Assembly (NCBI GenBank): GCA_963727495.1
Contig: CAVSGQ010000011.1
Location: 182,175 to 246,174, forward strand
Reading direction: 5' to 3'
Origin: Actinophytocola sp963727495
GTDB lineage: Bacteria > Actinomycetota > Actinomycetes > Mycobacteriales > Pseudonocardiaceae
DNA: 64,000 bases
This document shows positions 14,631-22,519 of the stretch, piece after piece. Numbering within the stretch: position 1 is the stretch's first letter; each line of letters begins with the position of its first letter. Under the pieces are notes generated by a model that saw nothing but the letters and a program-made list of their open reading frames with translations, did not search any database and was not told where the DNA came from. Made by a program: the position numbers and the translations under genes.

Positions 14631-15512
14631 TCAGGCCGGCCAGGAGGTCAGCGCCAGCTCGCGGAGGCGGACCGGGTCGGCGAGCACGTCGATCGCGGTG
14701 ATCCGGCCGTCGCGCACCGTGAACCCCATGACCGACACCGGCCGCCCGCGCGGCGCCACGACCGCGCCCGCCGCGGCGTTGACCAGCGCCGGCCTGATGA
14801 ACCCGGCGAACCGCTCGTAGCCGAGGGCCTGCTCGGCCACCGCCCGCGCCCCGCGCAGGAGCCCGGCGGCGGCCGGCCGCGACGGCCCGCCGTCGGCGCG
14901 CAGCACCACGTCCGGGTCGAGCACCGCCATCAGCGCGCCGAGGTCGCCGTCGCGGGAGGCGGCGAAGAACGCGTCGACCACCTCGCGCTGGCGGGCCGGG
15001 TCGGCGTCCGGCGCCGGCGCGGCCCGGCGCACCCGGCGGCGGGCGCGGCTGGCCAGCTGGCGGGCCGCCGGCAGCGAGGTCCCCACGACCGGCGCGATCT
15101 CGTCGAACGGCACGGCGAACATGTCGTGCAGCACGAACGCCAGCCGCTCGGCGGGCGTCAGCGTGTCCAGCACCACCAGCATCGCGAGCCCCACCGAGTC
15201 GGCCAGCAGCGCCTGCTGCTCCGGGTCGACCCCCTCGGCGGGGCTCACCACCGGGTCCGGCACGTGCGTGCCCGACAGCCGCTCCGGCCGGGAGCCGCGG
15301 GCACGCAGCATGTTCAGGCACACCCGGGCAACCGCCGTGGTCAGCCAGCCGCCCAGGTTCTCGATGTCGTCCGCGCCGGCGCGGCTCAGCCGCAGCCACG
15401 CGTCCTGGACGGCGTCGTCTGCCTCGCCGAGCGAGCCGAGCGTCCGGTAGGCGACCGCCCGCAGGTGGTCCCGGTGCCGCTCGAAGCGCCTGGCCAGGTC
15501 GTCCTCGTTCAT
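14631..15512 (-). CDS. ECF41-type RNA polymerase sigma factor (SigJ-like)
   Basis: A 293-residue protein. Sigma region 2 is at about residues 8-75 (RTLGSLGEADDAVQDAWLRL) and region 4 at about 105-160 (LDTLTPAERLAFVLHDMF, PFDEIAPVVGTSLPAARQLA). A C-terminal SnoaL-like domain of about 120 residues follows (VDAFFAASRDGDLGALMAVL). This layout is the ECF41 group, where the C-terminal extension acts in cis as regulator and no separate anti-sigma factor is needed. The divergent neighbour is an NAD-binding epimerase-like gene, one of the usual ECF41 partners. I could not locate a convincing ECF41 promoter in the 66-bp gap. Confidence 0.9.
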   Translation of the reverse strand: MNEDDLARRFERHRDHLRAVAYRTLGSLGEADDAVQDAWLRLSRAGADDIENLGGWLTTAVARVCLNMLRARGSRPERLSGTHVPDPVVSPAEGVDPEQQALLADSVGLAMLVVLDTLTPAERLAFVLHDMFAVPFDEIAPVVGTSLPAARQLASRARRRVRRAAPAPDADPARQREVVDAFFAASRDGDLGALMAVLDPDVVLRADGGPSRPAAAGLLRGARAVAEQALGYERFAGFIRPALVNAAAGAVVAPRGRPVSVMGFTVRDGRITAIDVLADPVRLRELALTSWPA

Positions 15513-15578
15513 CGGTCACACTCTCTCGTCGCGGCGGGTCATAGCGGTGGGAACTCCGACGAAAGACGAGGACACGCT

Positions 15579-16379
15579 ATGACATCCCCCGTTCTGGTCA
15601 CCGGTGGCACCGGCACGCTCGGCCGGCTCGTCGTCGCGCGGCTGCGGGACGCCGGCCACGCGGTGCGGGTGCTCAGCCGCCACCCGCGGGAGGGAACCGG
15701 CGGCGTCGAGTTCGTGACCGGCGACCTGGCCGCGGGTGACGGGATCGAGCCGGCGGTGGCCGGGGTCGCGACCATCGTGCACTGCGCGGGCACCTCGAAG
15801 GGCGACGAGGACAAGACCCGCGCCCTGGTCCGCGCCGCGACCCGGGTGGGCGCGCCGCACCTGGTCTACATCTCCGTGGTGGGCGCGGACCGCGTCCCGG
15901 TGGTCAGCCGGGCCGACCGCGGCATGTTCGGCTACTTCGCGGCCAAGCTCGCCGCCGAGCGGGTGGTGGCCGACTCCGGCCTGCCGTGGACCACGCTGCG
16001 CGCCACCCAGTTCCACCAGCTGTCGCTGACCGTGGCGCGGCAGCTGGCGAAGCTGCCGGTAGTGCCGGTCCCGGCCGGCTCCCGGTTCCAGCCGATCGAC
16101 GCCGCGGAGGTGGCGGACCGGCTCGTCGAGCTCGCGCTCGGCGACCCGGCCGGCCTGGTGGCCGAGATGGGTGGGCCGCGCACGTACCTCATGGCCGACC
16201 TGGTCCGGGGCTACCTGCGGGCCGCGGGACGGCGCCGGCCGATCCTCCCGATCCGGATGCCGGGCCGCGCCGCCCGGGCGATCCGGGACGGTGCGAACCT
16301 GGCACCCGGCCACGCCGTGGGCCGGCTCACCTGGGAGGAGTTCCTCGCCGGGCAGCTCGGCGCCCCGGTGCGGGGCTAG
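15579..16379 (+). CDS. NAD(P)-binding epimerase/NmrA-like protein, ECF41 partner
   Basis: A 266-residue atypical SDR. The N-terminus VLVTGGTGTLGRLVVARL is the nucleotide-binding motif; FGYFAAKLAAERVV carries the YxxxK-like pair, although Tyr and Lys are three residues apart as in NmrA-like proteins. It probably binds NAD(P)(H) and acts on a small molecule, as in the oxidoreductase/epimerase/carboxymuconolactone-decarboxylase genes that accompany ECF41 factors. It is transcribed away from the sigma gene, and its promoter is the expected target of that sigma factor (family knowledge). The substrate is unknown. Confidence 0.8.
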   Translation: MTSPVLVTGGTGTLGRLVVARLRDAGHAVRVLSRHPREGTGGVEFVTGDLAAGDGIEPAVAGVATIVHCAGTSKGDEDKTRALVRAATRVGAPHLVYISVVGADRVPVVSRADRGMFGYFAAKLAAERVVADSGLPWTTLRATQFHQLSLTVARQLAKLPVVPVPAGSRFQPIDAAEVADRLVELALGDPAGLVAEMGGPRTYLMADLVRGYLRAAGRRRPILPIRMPGRAARAIRDGANLAPGHAVGRLTWEEFLAGQLGAPVRG

Positions 16380-16396
16380 CGTCGTCGACGCGGGGC

Positions 16397-16891
16397 CTAG
16401 CAGGCCAGGTCGCGCCGGTACCACGTGCCCGGCTTGCCGCCGAGGTGGCCCGGGCCGGCCGGGCCGACGGGGACGAACCCGGCCTTCGTCAGCACCTTCC
16501 GGGACGCGGCATTGCGGTGGGCGCAGGCCGCGCGCAGCGTGCGCAGCCCGTGCCGGGCCGCCGCCAGCCGGCACAGCTCCCGGACGGTCGCGGTCGCCAC
16601 GCCACGGCCGGCGGCATGCTGCGCGACCCGGAAGCCCAGCTCCGCGGTGTGGTCCTCGATGTCGACCAGGTTGAACCTGCCGAGCACCGAGCCATCCTCG
16701 GTGACGAGCACGTGGAAGGCGCAGATGCCGGCCTCCTGCTCGGCCAGCAAGGCGCCGTACCGGTCGGTGAAGTGGTCGAAGTAGTCCTCGCCGCGATCGG
16801 AGACCGAGGCGGCGAAGTAGGCGCGGTTCGCCAGCTCGAAGGTCAGGACCGCCGCGGCATGACCGGCGTGCAGCCGCTCCAGCTCGGGCAT
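16397..16891 (-). CDS. GNAT-family N-acetyltransferase (RimJ/RimL-like)
   Basis: A 164-residue single GNAT domain. Motif A, AELGFRVAQHAAGRGVATAT, contains the pyrophosphate-binding R-x-x-G-x-G/A form, and the C-terminal part RNAASRKVLTKAGFVPVG is the usual RimJ/RimL ending. It should transfer acetyl from acetyl-CoA to an amine or a protein N-terminus; the acceptor is not predictable. It is convergent with the epimerase gene, with 17 bases between stop codons. Confidence 0.85.
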   Translation of the reverse strand: MPELERLHAGHAAAVLTFELANRAYFAASVSDRGEDYFDHFTDRYGALLAEQEAGICAFHVLVTEDGSVLGRFNLVDIEDHTAELGFRVAQHAAGRGVATATVRELCRLAAARHGLRTLRAACAHRNAASRKVLTKAGFVPVGPAGPGHLGGKPGTWYRRDLAC

Positions 16892-16930
16892 TGCCCGACC
16901 CTACCCAGGGCCGGCCCAGCAGCGGGCGAC

Positions 16931-17305
16931 CTACTCGGCGGCCTGGTCCTCGTTCATCTGGTCGGAGAACACGAACACCCGGATGGCGTTGCCGGTGTCC
17001 GGGTGCACCTGGGCGAGGTAGGCGGTGGCGGACCTGCCGACGATGTCCTCGATCGCCTCCAGGAAGTCGGCCCGGGTCGCCTCGTGCAGCGTCTCGTGGT
17101 GGCGGATCACCGCCTCCCGGTGACCCCGCTCGCGCAGCACCGCGTCCGCGACCGTGAGGCTGTCGATCGACAGCACGACCAGGCTGACCGGGTCGTCGTC
17201 GCTGACCGACACCTGCACGTTGCGCGGTCCGCGGCCGTAGAAGGTCCGCTCCAGGCTGGTGATCCGCTCGGCGACGGCGTTGCGCTGCGCCTTCGTTATC
17301 CGCAT
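16931..17305 (-). CDS. DUF2294 / MpsC-like protein
   Basis: A 124-residue protein. The segment ERTFYGRGPRNVQVSVSDD and the following HHETLHEATRADFLEAIE match my memory of the DUF2294 (Na+-translocating MpsC-like) family in length and pattern: a short alpha/beta protein with a conserved G-R-G-P loop. MpsC in Staphylococcus belongs to a membrane-potential system, but most DUF2294 proteins are uncharacterised and no MpsAB genes are near. The ATG at 17305 follows GGGAA. Confidence 0.65.
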   Translation of the reverse strand: MRITKAQRNAVAERITSLERTFYGRGPRNVQVSVSDDDPVSLVVLSIDSLTVADAVLRERGHREAVIRHHETLHEATRADFLEAIEDIVGRSATAYLAQVHPDTGNAIRVFVFSDQMNEDQAAE

Positions 17306-17560
17306 GGCGCCATTCCCTTCACCGGCCGCCGGCCCCGTTGTGCCGCGACTCCCCCGCGGATACCCTCGGCTGTGAGCGCATCGCTCACCCCAAACCATAC
17401 TGGCTGGTCGGGCCGTGCCGCAGTGTGCCCACCGAACGCGGGCGGGTCGCGCGGCGGGGCGGCTCGAGCGAGATACACCACGTGGTGGCCTCGAGCGAAG
17501 GTCGCCGACGGCGACCGGCGAACGCGGACACCACGGGTGCCAAGCGAAAGGGCTTGTCTC

Positions 17561-18124
17561 GTGGATATGCATCATGGATCCGTCGCGCCCTCGTTCCGGG
17601 CGAATTCGAAAACGAGTTATTCGCCTACCGAACTGCGCGCGATGGTCGAGGAAATCGCACTCTCTCCGAACCGCTGGTCGAATTCCGTGCGATTCGACCT
17701 GACCGAACGGTTCTACTCCAGGCTGCACCTCGACCGTGCCGTCGAGGTCTGGCTGATCTGCTGGGACATCGGGCAGGACACGCTGCTGCACGACCACGGC
17801 GGCAGTGTCGGCGCGTTCACCATGGCGCGCGGCTCGCTGCTGGAGGACTTCGGGGCGGTGCACCGGACCGGGCTGCGCACCCGCCGGCACGTCGCCGGCG
17901 ACTCCGTCGGTTTCGGCGCAGACTACCTGCACAACCTGGTGAACGTGAGCACCGAGCCGACCGTGTCCATCCACGCCTACTCCCCCCCGCTGCGTGCGAT
18001 GAACTTCTACTGCTGGCTGCCGACCGGAATGCACCACCTGCGCGAGGTCCCCTGCGACATCCCGGAGCCGGACGTCACCGCGCTGGAGGTGCAGGCGAGC
18101 GCCCTGCGGGGGGCCGCGTCATGA
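17561..18124 (+). CDS. Cysteine dioxygenase family protein
   Basis: A 187-residue cupin. The iron ligands are visible as HDHGGSVGAF (His-x-His) and a later His in LHNLVNVSTEPTVSIHAYSPPL; the segment YSPPLRAMNFY carries the conserved Tyr region. GTG 17561 is used, with GAAAGGG upstream; ATG 17567 is an alternative. The enzyme oxidises cysteine to cysteine sulfinate with O2. The ATGA at 18121 joins it to a short ORF inside a repeated leader, and the rhodanese gene follows; a cysteine dioxygenase-rhodanese pair is a known sulfur-oxidation arrangement in actinobacteria. Confidence 0.85.
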   Translation: MDMHHGSVAPSFRANSKTSYSPTELRAMVEEIALSPNRWSNSVRFDLTERFYSRLHLDRAVEVWLICWDIGQDTLLHDHGGSVGAFTMARGSLLEDFGAVHRTGLRTRRHVAGDSVGFGADYLHNLVNVSTEPTVSIHAYSPPLRAMNFYCWLPTGMHHLREVPCDIPEPDVTALEVQASALRGAAS

Positions 18125-18276
18125 CACTGCCCGCCTCGACCGTGCACGAGCCGCGCGGCCGCCCACCGCACCCAAGGGGAACGGAACGCAACCCGGCCAC
18201 CGGTACGCACCGGGCCGGAGGTCTCCGGCCCACGGTGACCACGCGTGTCGATTCCGGAGAGGCGGACCGGCCATGA
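18121..18276 (+). CDS. Short ORF (51 aa) in leader element A
   Basis: It starts at an ATGA that overlaps the cysteine dioxygenase stop and ends at an ATGA that overlaps the rhodanese start. It encodes MTLPASTVHEPRGRPPHPRG and ends VTTRVDSGEADRP. Its last 13 residues nearly match the end of the short ORF before rhaI (VTTRVNSGEAEQP), including an Arg encoded by quite different codons (CGT versus AGG). It may be a translated coupling peptide, or just the reading of a repeat. Confidence 0.4.
   Translation: MTLPASTVHEPRGRPPHPRGTERNPATGTHRAGGLRPTVTTRVDSGEADRP
18147..18272 (+). repeat. Dispersed leader element, copy A
   Basis: About 125 bp ending at the rhodanese start codon. It shares with copies B (51746-51874) and C (61851-61963) the block CAAGGGGAACGG, then CG and a CCC-rich GGCCAC or AGCCAC, a middle ACCGG-rich part and a 3' end CCGG-R-GAGGCGGA that supplies the ribosome binding site. 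Copy A can form two strong hairpins (CCGGT/ACCGG and GGCCGGAG/CTCCGGCC). Confidence 0.75.
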
Positions 18277-18674
18277 CCGACGTGGTCACCACCCTGCTCG
18301 AGGCGGCCCGGGAGCGGATCGTCCGCCACCAGCCCGCCGAGGCGGCCGAGGCGATGCGCCGCGGCGCGATCCTCGTCGACCTGCGGCCGACCGAGTACCG
18401 GTGGCGGTTCGGGGAGGTGCCCGGCGCGATCGCGGTGTCCCGGCACGTGCTGGAGTGGCGGCTGGACGTGACCAGCACGCACCGGCTCAGGGAGCTGCGC
18501 GGCGGCGACCGGGACCAGGAGATCGTGCTGATGTGCAACGAGGGCTACACCTCCAGCCTGGCCGCGCACCAGGTGATGTCGCAGCTCGGGCTGACCCGGG
18601 TCGCCGACGTGGTGGGCGGGTTCGCCGCGTGGCGCGCGGCCGGGCTGCCGACGGTGTCGCGGCTGACCCGGTAG
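18273..18674 (+). CDS. Rhodanese-like sulfurtransferase
   Basis: A 133-residue single rhodanese domain. The active-site loop is CNEGYTS (Cys near residue 92), preceded by LVDLRPTEYRWRFGEVPGA and followed by VVGGFAAWRAAGLP, the normal domain end. It moves sulfane sulfur to a nucleophile such as cyanide, thioredoxin or glutathione-like thiols. Its position after cysteine dioxygenase suggests a role in cysteine/sulfide disposal. Translation may depend on the leader element just upstream. Confidence 0.9.
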   Translation: MTDVVTTLLEAARERIVRHQPAEAAEAMRRGAILVDLRPTEYRWRFGEVPGAIAVSRHVLEWRLDVTSTHRLRELRGGDRDQEIVLMCNEGYTSSLAAHQVMSQLGLTRVADVVGGFAAWRAAGLPTVSRLTR

Positions 18675-18712
18675 CGTCCCGGCCCGACCGGTTGCGGGGC
18701 GAGGGAGGCGGC

Positions 18713-19390
18713 ATGGCACGGACGGCGCTGGTCACCGGCGGGGCGAGCGGCATCGGCCTCGCGTGCGCGACACGGCTCGCCGCCGACGGGCTCGACGTGG
18801 TCACCGCCGACGTCGCGGACGGCGCCGACCTCCGGCTCGACGTCACCGACCCGGCGGCGGTGACGGCCGCGGTCGGGCGGCTGGACCGCGTCGACGTGCT
18901 GGTGAACAGCGCCGGCGTGATCGGCCCGGCCAAGCCGCTCGCCGAGGTGACCGACGCGGAGTGGGCGGCGACCTTCGCGGTCAACGTGACCGGGACGTTC
19001 CACCTGTGCCGCGCGGTCACGCCGGGCATGGCCGCGCACGGCTGGGGCCGGGTGGTCAACGTCGCCAGCATCGCGGGCAAGGACGGCAACCCGGGCCTGG
19101 CCGTCTACTCGGCGACCAAGGCCGCCGTGATCGGCCTGACCAAGGCGCTGGGCAGGGAGCTCGCGACCACCGGGGTGCTGGTCAACGCGATCGCACCGGC
19201 GGTGATCGAGACCCCCATGAGTGCGACCGCCGATCCGGCGACGATGGAGAGGCTGGCGAGCCTCATCCCGATGGGCCGGCTCGGCCGGCCCGACGAGGTC
19301 GCCGAGCTGGTCTCCTGGCTCGGCTCGGATCGTTGCAGCTTCTCGACTGGCGCGGTCTACGACCTCAGCGGGGGCCGCGCGACGTACTGA
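18713..19390 (+). CDS. Short-chain dehydrogenase/reductase (FabG-like)
   Basis: A 225-residue classical SDR. It has the cofactor loop TGGASGIG, an NSAG motif (VNSAGVIG), catalytic Ser in NVASIAG, YSATK (YxxxK), and the IAPAVIETPM segment. The C-terminal LSGGRATY is the usual FabG-like end. A good GGGAGG precedes the ATG. It oxidises or reduces a hydroxy/oxo group with NAD(P)(H); the substrate is unknown. It is 38 bases from the rhodanese gene and may share its transcript. Confidence 0.88.
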   Translation: MARTALVTGGASGIGLACATRLAADGLDVVTADVADGADLRLDVTDPAAVTAAVGRLDRVDVLVNSAGVIGPAKPLAEVTDAEWAATFAVNVTGTFHLCRAVTPGMAAHGWGRVVNVASIAGKDGNPGLAVYSATKAAVIGLTKALGRELATTGVLVNAIAPAVIETPMSATADPATMERLASLIPMGRLGRPDEVAELVSWLGSDRCSFSTGAVYDLSGGRATY

Positions 19391-19398
19391 TCGGCGGA

Positions 19399-19430
19399 CG
19401 CACCCGGCGGCCAGGGATCCGCCGGGTGCG
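19399..19430. terminator. Bidirectional terminator
   Basis: A 12-bp perfect stem (CGCACCCGGCGG with CCGCCGGGTGCG) and an eight-base loop, between the convergent SDR gene and the 115-residue ORF. Confidence 0.75.
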
Positions 19431-19434
19431 CCCC

Positions 19435-19782
19435 TTATGCGCTCACCCGGGTGGGAACCAGCATCGTGCCGGGGGTGCGGTCGTCCGGCAGCGCGAGCAT
19501 CGCGCCGAGCACCTCGTGCGCCGGGCCGATCTCCCGCCAGTACACCTGGCGTGGGGCGAGCACGTCCTGGTTCGTCGGCATGCGTGCGGCGACGACCTCG
19601 TCCTCACCGAACAGCTGCACCACGTCGACCACGTCGCGGTGGGCGCGCACGCCGACGACCGCCACCACGTCACCGTTCTCGTCTCTGGGGTCGATGAACC
19701 GGAACCCGCGCGCGACGAGCGCGCGAAGTTGGGCATCGGTGCTCGCCGCGGTGTTCGTTCGCGACGCGGCACTGGCGGCCAT
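19435..19782 (-). CDS. Hypothetical protein (115 aa) of the XRE/DUF397 module
   Basis: An alpha/beta protein without signal peptide or membrane segment. Recognisable strings are GFRFIDPRDENGDVVAVVGV and LAPRQVYWREIGPAHEVLG. Its ATG overlaps the stop of the DUF397 gene (TGATG), so it is translated with it. I do not recognise the family. It may be the third member of a locally co-regulated module. Confidence 0.65.
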   Translation of the reverse strand: MAASAASRTNTAASTDAQLRALVARGFRFIDPRDENGDVVAVVGVRAHRDVVDVVQLFGEDEVVAARMPTNQDVLAPRQVYWREIGPAHEVLGAMLALPDDRTPGTMLVPTRVSA

Positions 19783-20006
19783 CAAACCTCCCGTTTCCTG
19801 ACTTCCGAGAGAAAGGAGACGATGTCGTTCCGGGTGTAGACCAGGACGGGGCCACGCGGATCGCGGGAGTTCCGCACCGCGACGACCTCCGGCGTGGGCC
19901 ACGTGAGCTCGACACAGTTGCCGACCGCTCCGCTGCGGCTGCTCTTGCGCCACACCGAGTCATCGAGACACCTGGCCGACATGCCGTTGTGTACCTCGCC
20001 CGCCAT
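19782..20006 (-). CDS. DUF397 domain protein
   Basis: A 74-residue small protein with the typical DUF397 pattern: VWRKSSRSGAVGNCVELTW, VAVRNSRDPRGPVL and a terminal FLSEVRKREV. DUF397 genes are multi-copy in streptomycetes and Pseudonocardiaceae, usually paired with an XRE/DUF5753 regulator gene as here; the WhiJ systems of Streptomyces are the studied examples. ATG 20006 is chosen, with GGGAGG upstream; a GTG at 20015 lies inside that site. Confidence 0.85.
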   Translation of the reverse strand: MAGEVHNGMSARCLDDSVWRKSSRSGAVGNCVELTWPTPEVVAVRNSRDPRGPVLVYTRNDIVSFLSEVRKREV

Positions 20007-20033
20007 CGTCCCCACCCCTCCCGACTACCTACA

Positions 20034-20107
20034 GTGTATGCACCTGCACGTGCAGGTGCATACACGGAAACATAACACGTGCGATTGCAGCGGTAAATGC
20101 ACGTGCA
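20034..20107. promoter_or_regulatory. CACGTG operator cluster with a 32-bp perfect palindrome
   Basis: Bases 20034-20065 are a perfect 32-bp palindrome; each half reads GTGTATGCACCTGCAC to the centre. Two further CACGTG cores follow at 20076-20081 and 20100-20105, the last within TGCACGTGCA. The spacing is 29 and 24 bp. The cluster lies just upstream of the DUF397 gene and downstream of its partner XRE gene, so it is a probable XRE-family operator (inference). Confidence 0.75.
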
Positions 20108-20218
20108 GACGTGCTATGCGGACACGACCGGTGGAAGTCCGTGCACCGGAGGCTTCGTCGCAGGTAGCGACTCACCCGGGAATCTTGACACCGATCGTGA
20201 CCACCCGATCGGAGTAAC

Positions 20219-21127
20219 TCACAGCTCCGCGCGCAGCTTCGCGACGAGCTGGCGGCTGCGGTCCGGGGTCTCCGCGTCGACGGCGAGCCGGTCGATGACG
20301 CGGCCGTAGACCTCGATCTCGTGCGGCCGGTCGAGGTACAGCGCGCCGCTGAGGTGTTCGATGTAGACGACGTCCGGCAGCGACGGTTCGGCGAAGCGCA
20401 GCATGCTGAACGGCCCCTCGGCCGCGTAACCGCTCATCGCGTACGGCACGACCTGCAGCGTGATGTTGGGCTGCTTGGCGACCTCGAGCAGGTGGTCGAG
20501 CTGCCGGCGCAACGTGGCGGTCCCACCGATGGGCCGGTGCAGCACGGACTCGTCGACGACCGCCCACAGCCGCGGCGCGCCCTGCCGGAACAGCACCTTC
20601 TGGCGCTGCAGGCGGAGCTGGACCCGGCGCTCGCTCGGCTCGTCGAGGTGCGCGGGCTGGCCATGGCTGACCACCGCGCGGATGTACTCCTCGGTCTGCA
20701 GCAGGCCCGGCACGAACTGCAGCTCGTAGTTCTGGATGAGCGACGCGGACTCCTCCAGGCCGACGAAGTTGGAGAACCAGTCGGGCATGAGGTCGGTGAA
20801 GCGGTGCCACCACCCGCGCTCGTTGGACTTGCGCACCATGTCCAGGTAGAAGGCGCGCTCGTTCTCGTCCTTGACGCCGTACATCGCGAGCAGGTCGGCG
20901 ACGTCGCGCTCCTTGAAGCCGACGCGGCCCAGCTCCATCCGGCTGATCTTGGAGTCCGAGCCCCGGATCGCGTAGCCCGCGTCGGCCCGGGAGATGTCCG
21001 CCGCCTCGCGCAGGCGGCGCAGCTGGGCACCGAGCACGATGCGCCTCGCCGTCGGCGCTCCGCTGACCTCGCCCGAACCGGGCGTGGAAGACTCCGTCGC
21101 GCCACCGCGAGGGTCGTCCACGGCCAT
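20219..21127 (-). CDS. XRE-family regulator with DUF5753 domain
   Basis: A 302-residue protein. The helix-turn-helix lies at about residues 32-85 (LGAQLRRLREAADISRADAG, SKISRMELGRVGFKERDVAD). The large C-terminal DUF5753 domain is clear (ELQFVPGLLQTEEYIRAVV, QPNITLQVVPYAMSG, RVIDRLAVDAETPD). The ATG at 21127 has GGAGG five bases upstream. Proteins of this type control the adjacent DUF397 gene, often through development or secondary-metabolism switches. The 32-bp palindrome in front of the DUF397 gene is its likely target. Confidence 0.9.
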   Translation of the reverse strand: MAVDDPRGGATESSTPGSGEVSGAPTARRIVLGAQLRRLREAADISRADAGYAIRGSDSKISRMELGRVGFKERDVADLLAMYGVKDENERAFYLDMVRKSNERGWWHRFTDLMPDWFSNFVGLEESASLIQNYELQFVPGLLQTEEYIRAVVSHGQPAHLDEPSERRVQLRLQRQKVLFRQGAPRLWAVVDESVLHRPIGGTATLRRQLDHLLEVAKQPNITLQVVPYAMSGYAAEGPFSMLRFAEPSLPDVVYIEHLSGALYLDRPHEIEVYGRVIDRLAVDAETPDRSRQLVAKLRAEL

Positions 21128-21278
21128 CTCCGCCTCCAGTACTCGATCACCTGTCACCGTCAGACAACTCAGAGTACGCGCTCGGTCCCGGACCGGGGAG
21201 TAGGCATGGGCCACGAATCTGCAATTCGCAGATAGACGCATGCCGCCGCGCCCGGCCGGGCGCGGCGGCGCACGTCCG

Positions 21279-22433
21279 CTAGGCGGTGACCAGCGAGACC
21301 CCGTACACCGCGAGGATCTCGTTGACCGGCTGGAACCAGGTCTCCCCGCCGCTGCCGCAGTTGCCCCAGCCGCCGGAGGTGACCCCCTGGGCCTGGTCGC
21401 CGGAGATGAACGAGCCACCCGAGTCGCCCGGCTCGGCGCACACGTTGGTCTTGGTCATCTGGTACACCGCGCCCTGCGCGTAGTTGACCGTCTCGTTCTT
21501 CGCCAGCACCGTGCCGCAGTGCCAGTGCGTCGTGGAGCCCGACCGGCAGATCGAGGCGCCCACCGGTGCCTCACCGGAGCCGCGCACCAGCTGGTCGGGC
21601 ACGGTGCCCCAGCCCAGCACGACCGGCGCGGTCCACCAGCCGTTGCCGATGCGGATGAACGAGTAGTCGTTGCCCGGGAACGACGAGCCGGCGAAGGTGC
21701 CCATCCACGAGCCGTCCCAGCCGACGACCGAGCTGCCGGCGCCGCCGCAGTGCCCGGCGCTGACGAACCCGCCCTGCACCGAGAAGCCGATGGAGCAGCG
21801 GACGCTGTTGTTGATGTAGTACGGGTCGCCGCCGACCGTGCCGGCCGAGAACGGGCGCGGCAGCCCGTCGATCTCCCGGACCGTCACCGGTGCCACCGTG
21901 CGTGCCAGGTCGAGGAACCCGGACACGTCGGCGCCGCGGCGGACGGTGACGACCACGCTGCCGAGCCGCGGGTCGACGTGCCAGCCGGCCACGCCGGACG
22001 GCGCCCGCGCGGCGACCGCGTCCAGCTTCGCCTTGGCGGCGTCCAGCGACGCCTGGGTGTGCCCGACCGTCGCCACCTCGGCACCGGTCGCCCGCACCGC
22101 GTCCGCGTTGTCCATTGTGGTCAGTCCGACCACGAGCGCGCCGCGCACCGGGTCGAACCACGAGCCGCCGTAGGCCCCGCCGGCCGCCCGCCGCGCCGCA
22201 GGCCCGATCCGGATGGCCGTCGACTCGCGGGCGAGCCGGGTGACCGCCTGCGCCTCGGTCAGCCCGAGGTCGCGCCGCATCGCCGCGACCACGCCGCCCG
22301 ACGCGATCGCACTGTCCGACTCGGTCGCACTGTCCGCCACCGCGGGCTGACCCGCGAGGACGGCGCTGATGACCGTGCTCAGTGCCACGAGCGCACACGC
22401 GCCCACCGACCCGAGCAACTTCCGTTGCTTCAT
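21279..22433 (-). CDS. Secreted serine protease, streptogrisin/alpha-lytic type (S1)
   Basis: A 384-residue pre-pro-enzyme. The signal peptide is residues 1 to about 33 (KQRKLLGSVG, hydrophobic core, AVAD). A pro-region of about 150 residues resembles the alpha-lytic protease prodomain (MRRDLGLTEAQAVTRL, VAGWHVDPRLGSVVV). The mature enzyme begins near VGGDPYYINNS and has the catalytic triad in SAGHCG, GNDYSFI and GDSGGS. Paired cysteines frame the His and Ser sites. It digests extracellular protein after self-processing. A LacI-type palindrome lies about 31 bases upstream of the start. Confidence 0.93.
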   Translation of the reverse strand: MKQRKLLGSVGACALVALSTVISAVLAGQPAVADSATESDSAIASGGVVAAMRRDLGLTEAQAVTRLARESTAIRIGPAARRAAGGAYGGSWFDPVRGALVVGLTTMDNADAVRATGAEVATVGHTQASLDAAKAKLDAVAARAPSGVAGWHVDPRLGSVVVTVRRGADVSGFLDLARTVAPVTVREIDGLPRPFSAGTVGGDPYYINNSVRCSIGFSVQGGFVSAGHCGGAGSSVVGWDGSWMGTFAGSSFPGNDYSFIRIGNGWWTAPVVLGWGTVPDQLVRGSGEAPVGASICRSGSTTHWHCGTVLAKNETVNYAQGAVYQMTKTNVCAEPGDSGGSFISGDQAQGVTSGGWGNCGSGGETWFQPVNEILAVYGVSLVTA

Positions 22434-22463
22434 GGTGCTCTCGTTTCTCAGCAGGGATGAGGG

Positions 22464-22477
22464 TGAGAGCGCTCTCA
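22464..22477. promoter_or_regulatory. LacI-family-like palindrome
   Basis: TGAGAGCGCTCTCA is a perfect 14-bp palindrome in the divergent gap between the protease and metallo-hydrolase genes. It differs by one base per half from TGGGAGCGCTCCCA, the site of CebR/CelR-type LacI regulators in actinobacteria (from memory). It may place the protease under carbon-source control. Confidence 0.5.
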
Positions 22478-22519
22478 TGCATCACCGTGGTCTGTCCGGC
22501 GCTGCCGCGTCAAGGTCTA

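Noticed and set aside
15513..15578. ECF41 promoter (TGTCACA and CGTC boxes)
   Set aside because: GTCACA and CGTC occur but with about seven bases between them, not the expected spacing.
18147..18272. Cobalamin riboswitch
   Set aside because: GGGAA and GCCAC-like strings recall the B12 box, but the intervening GGTG-AATCC part and the P4/P5 arms are missing and the downstream genes are unrelated to cobalamin.
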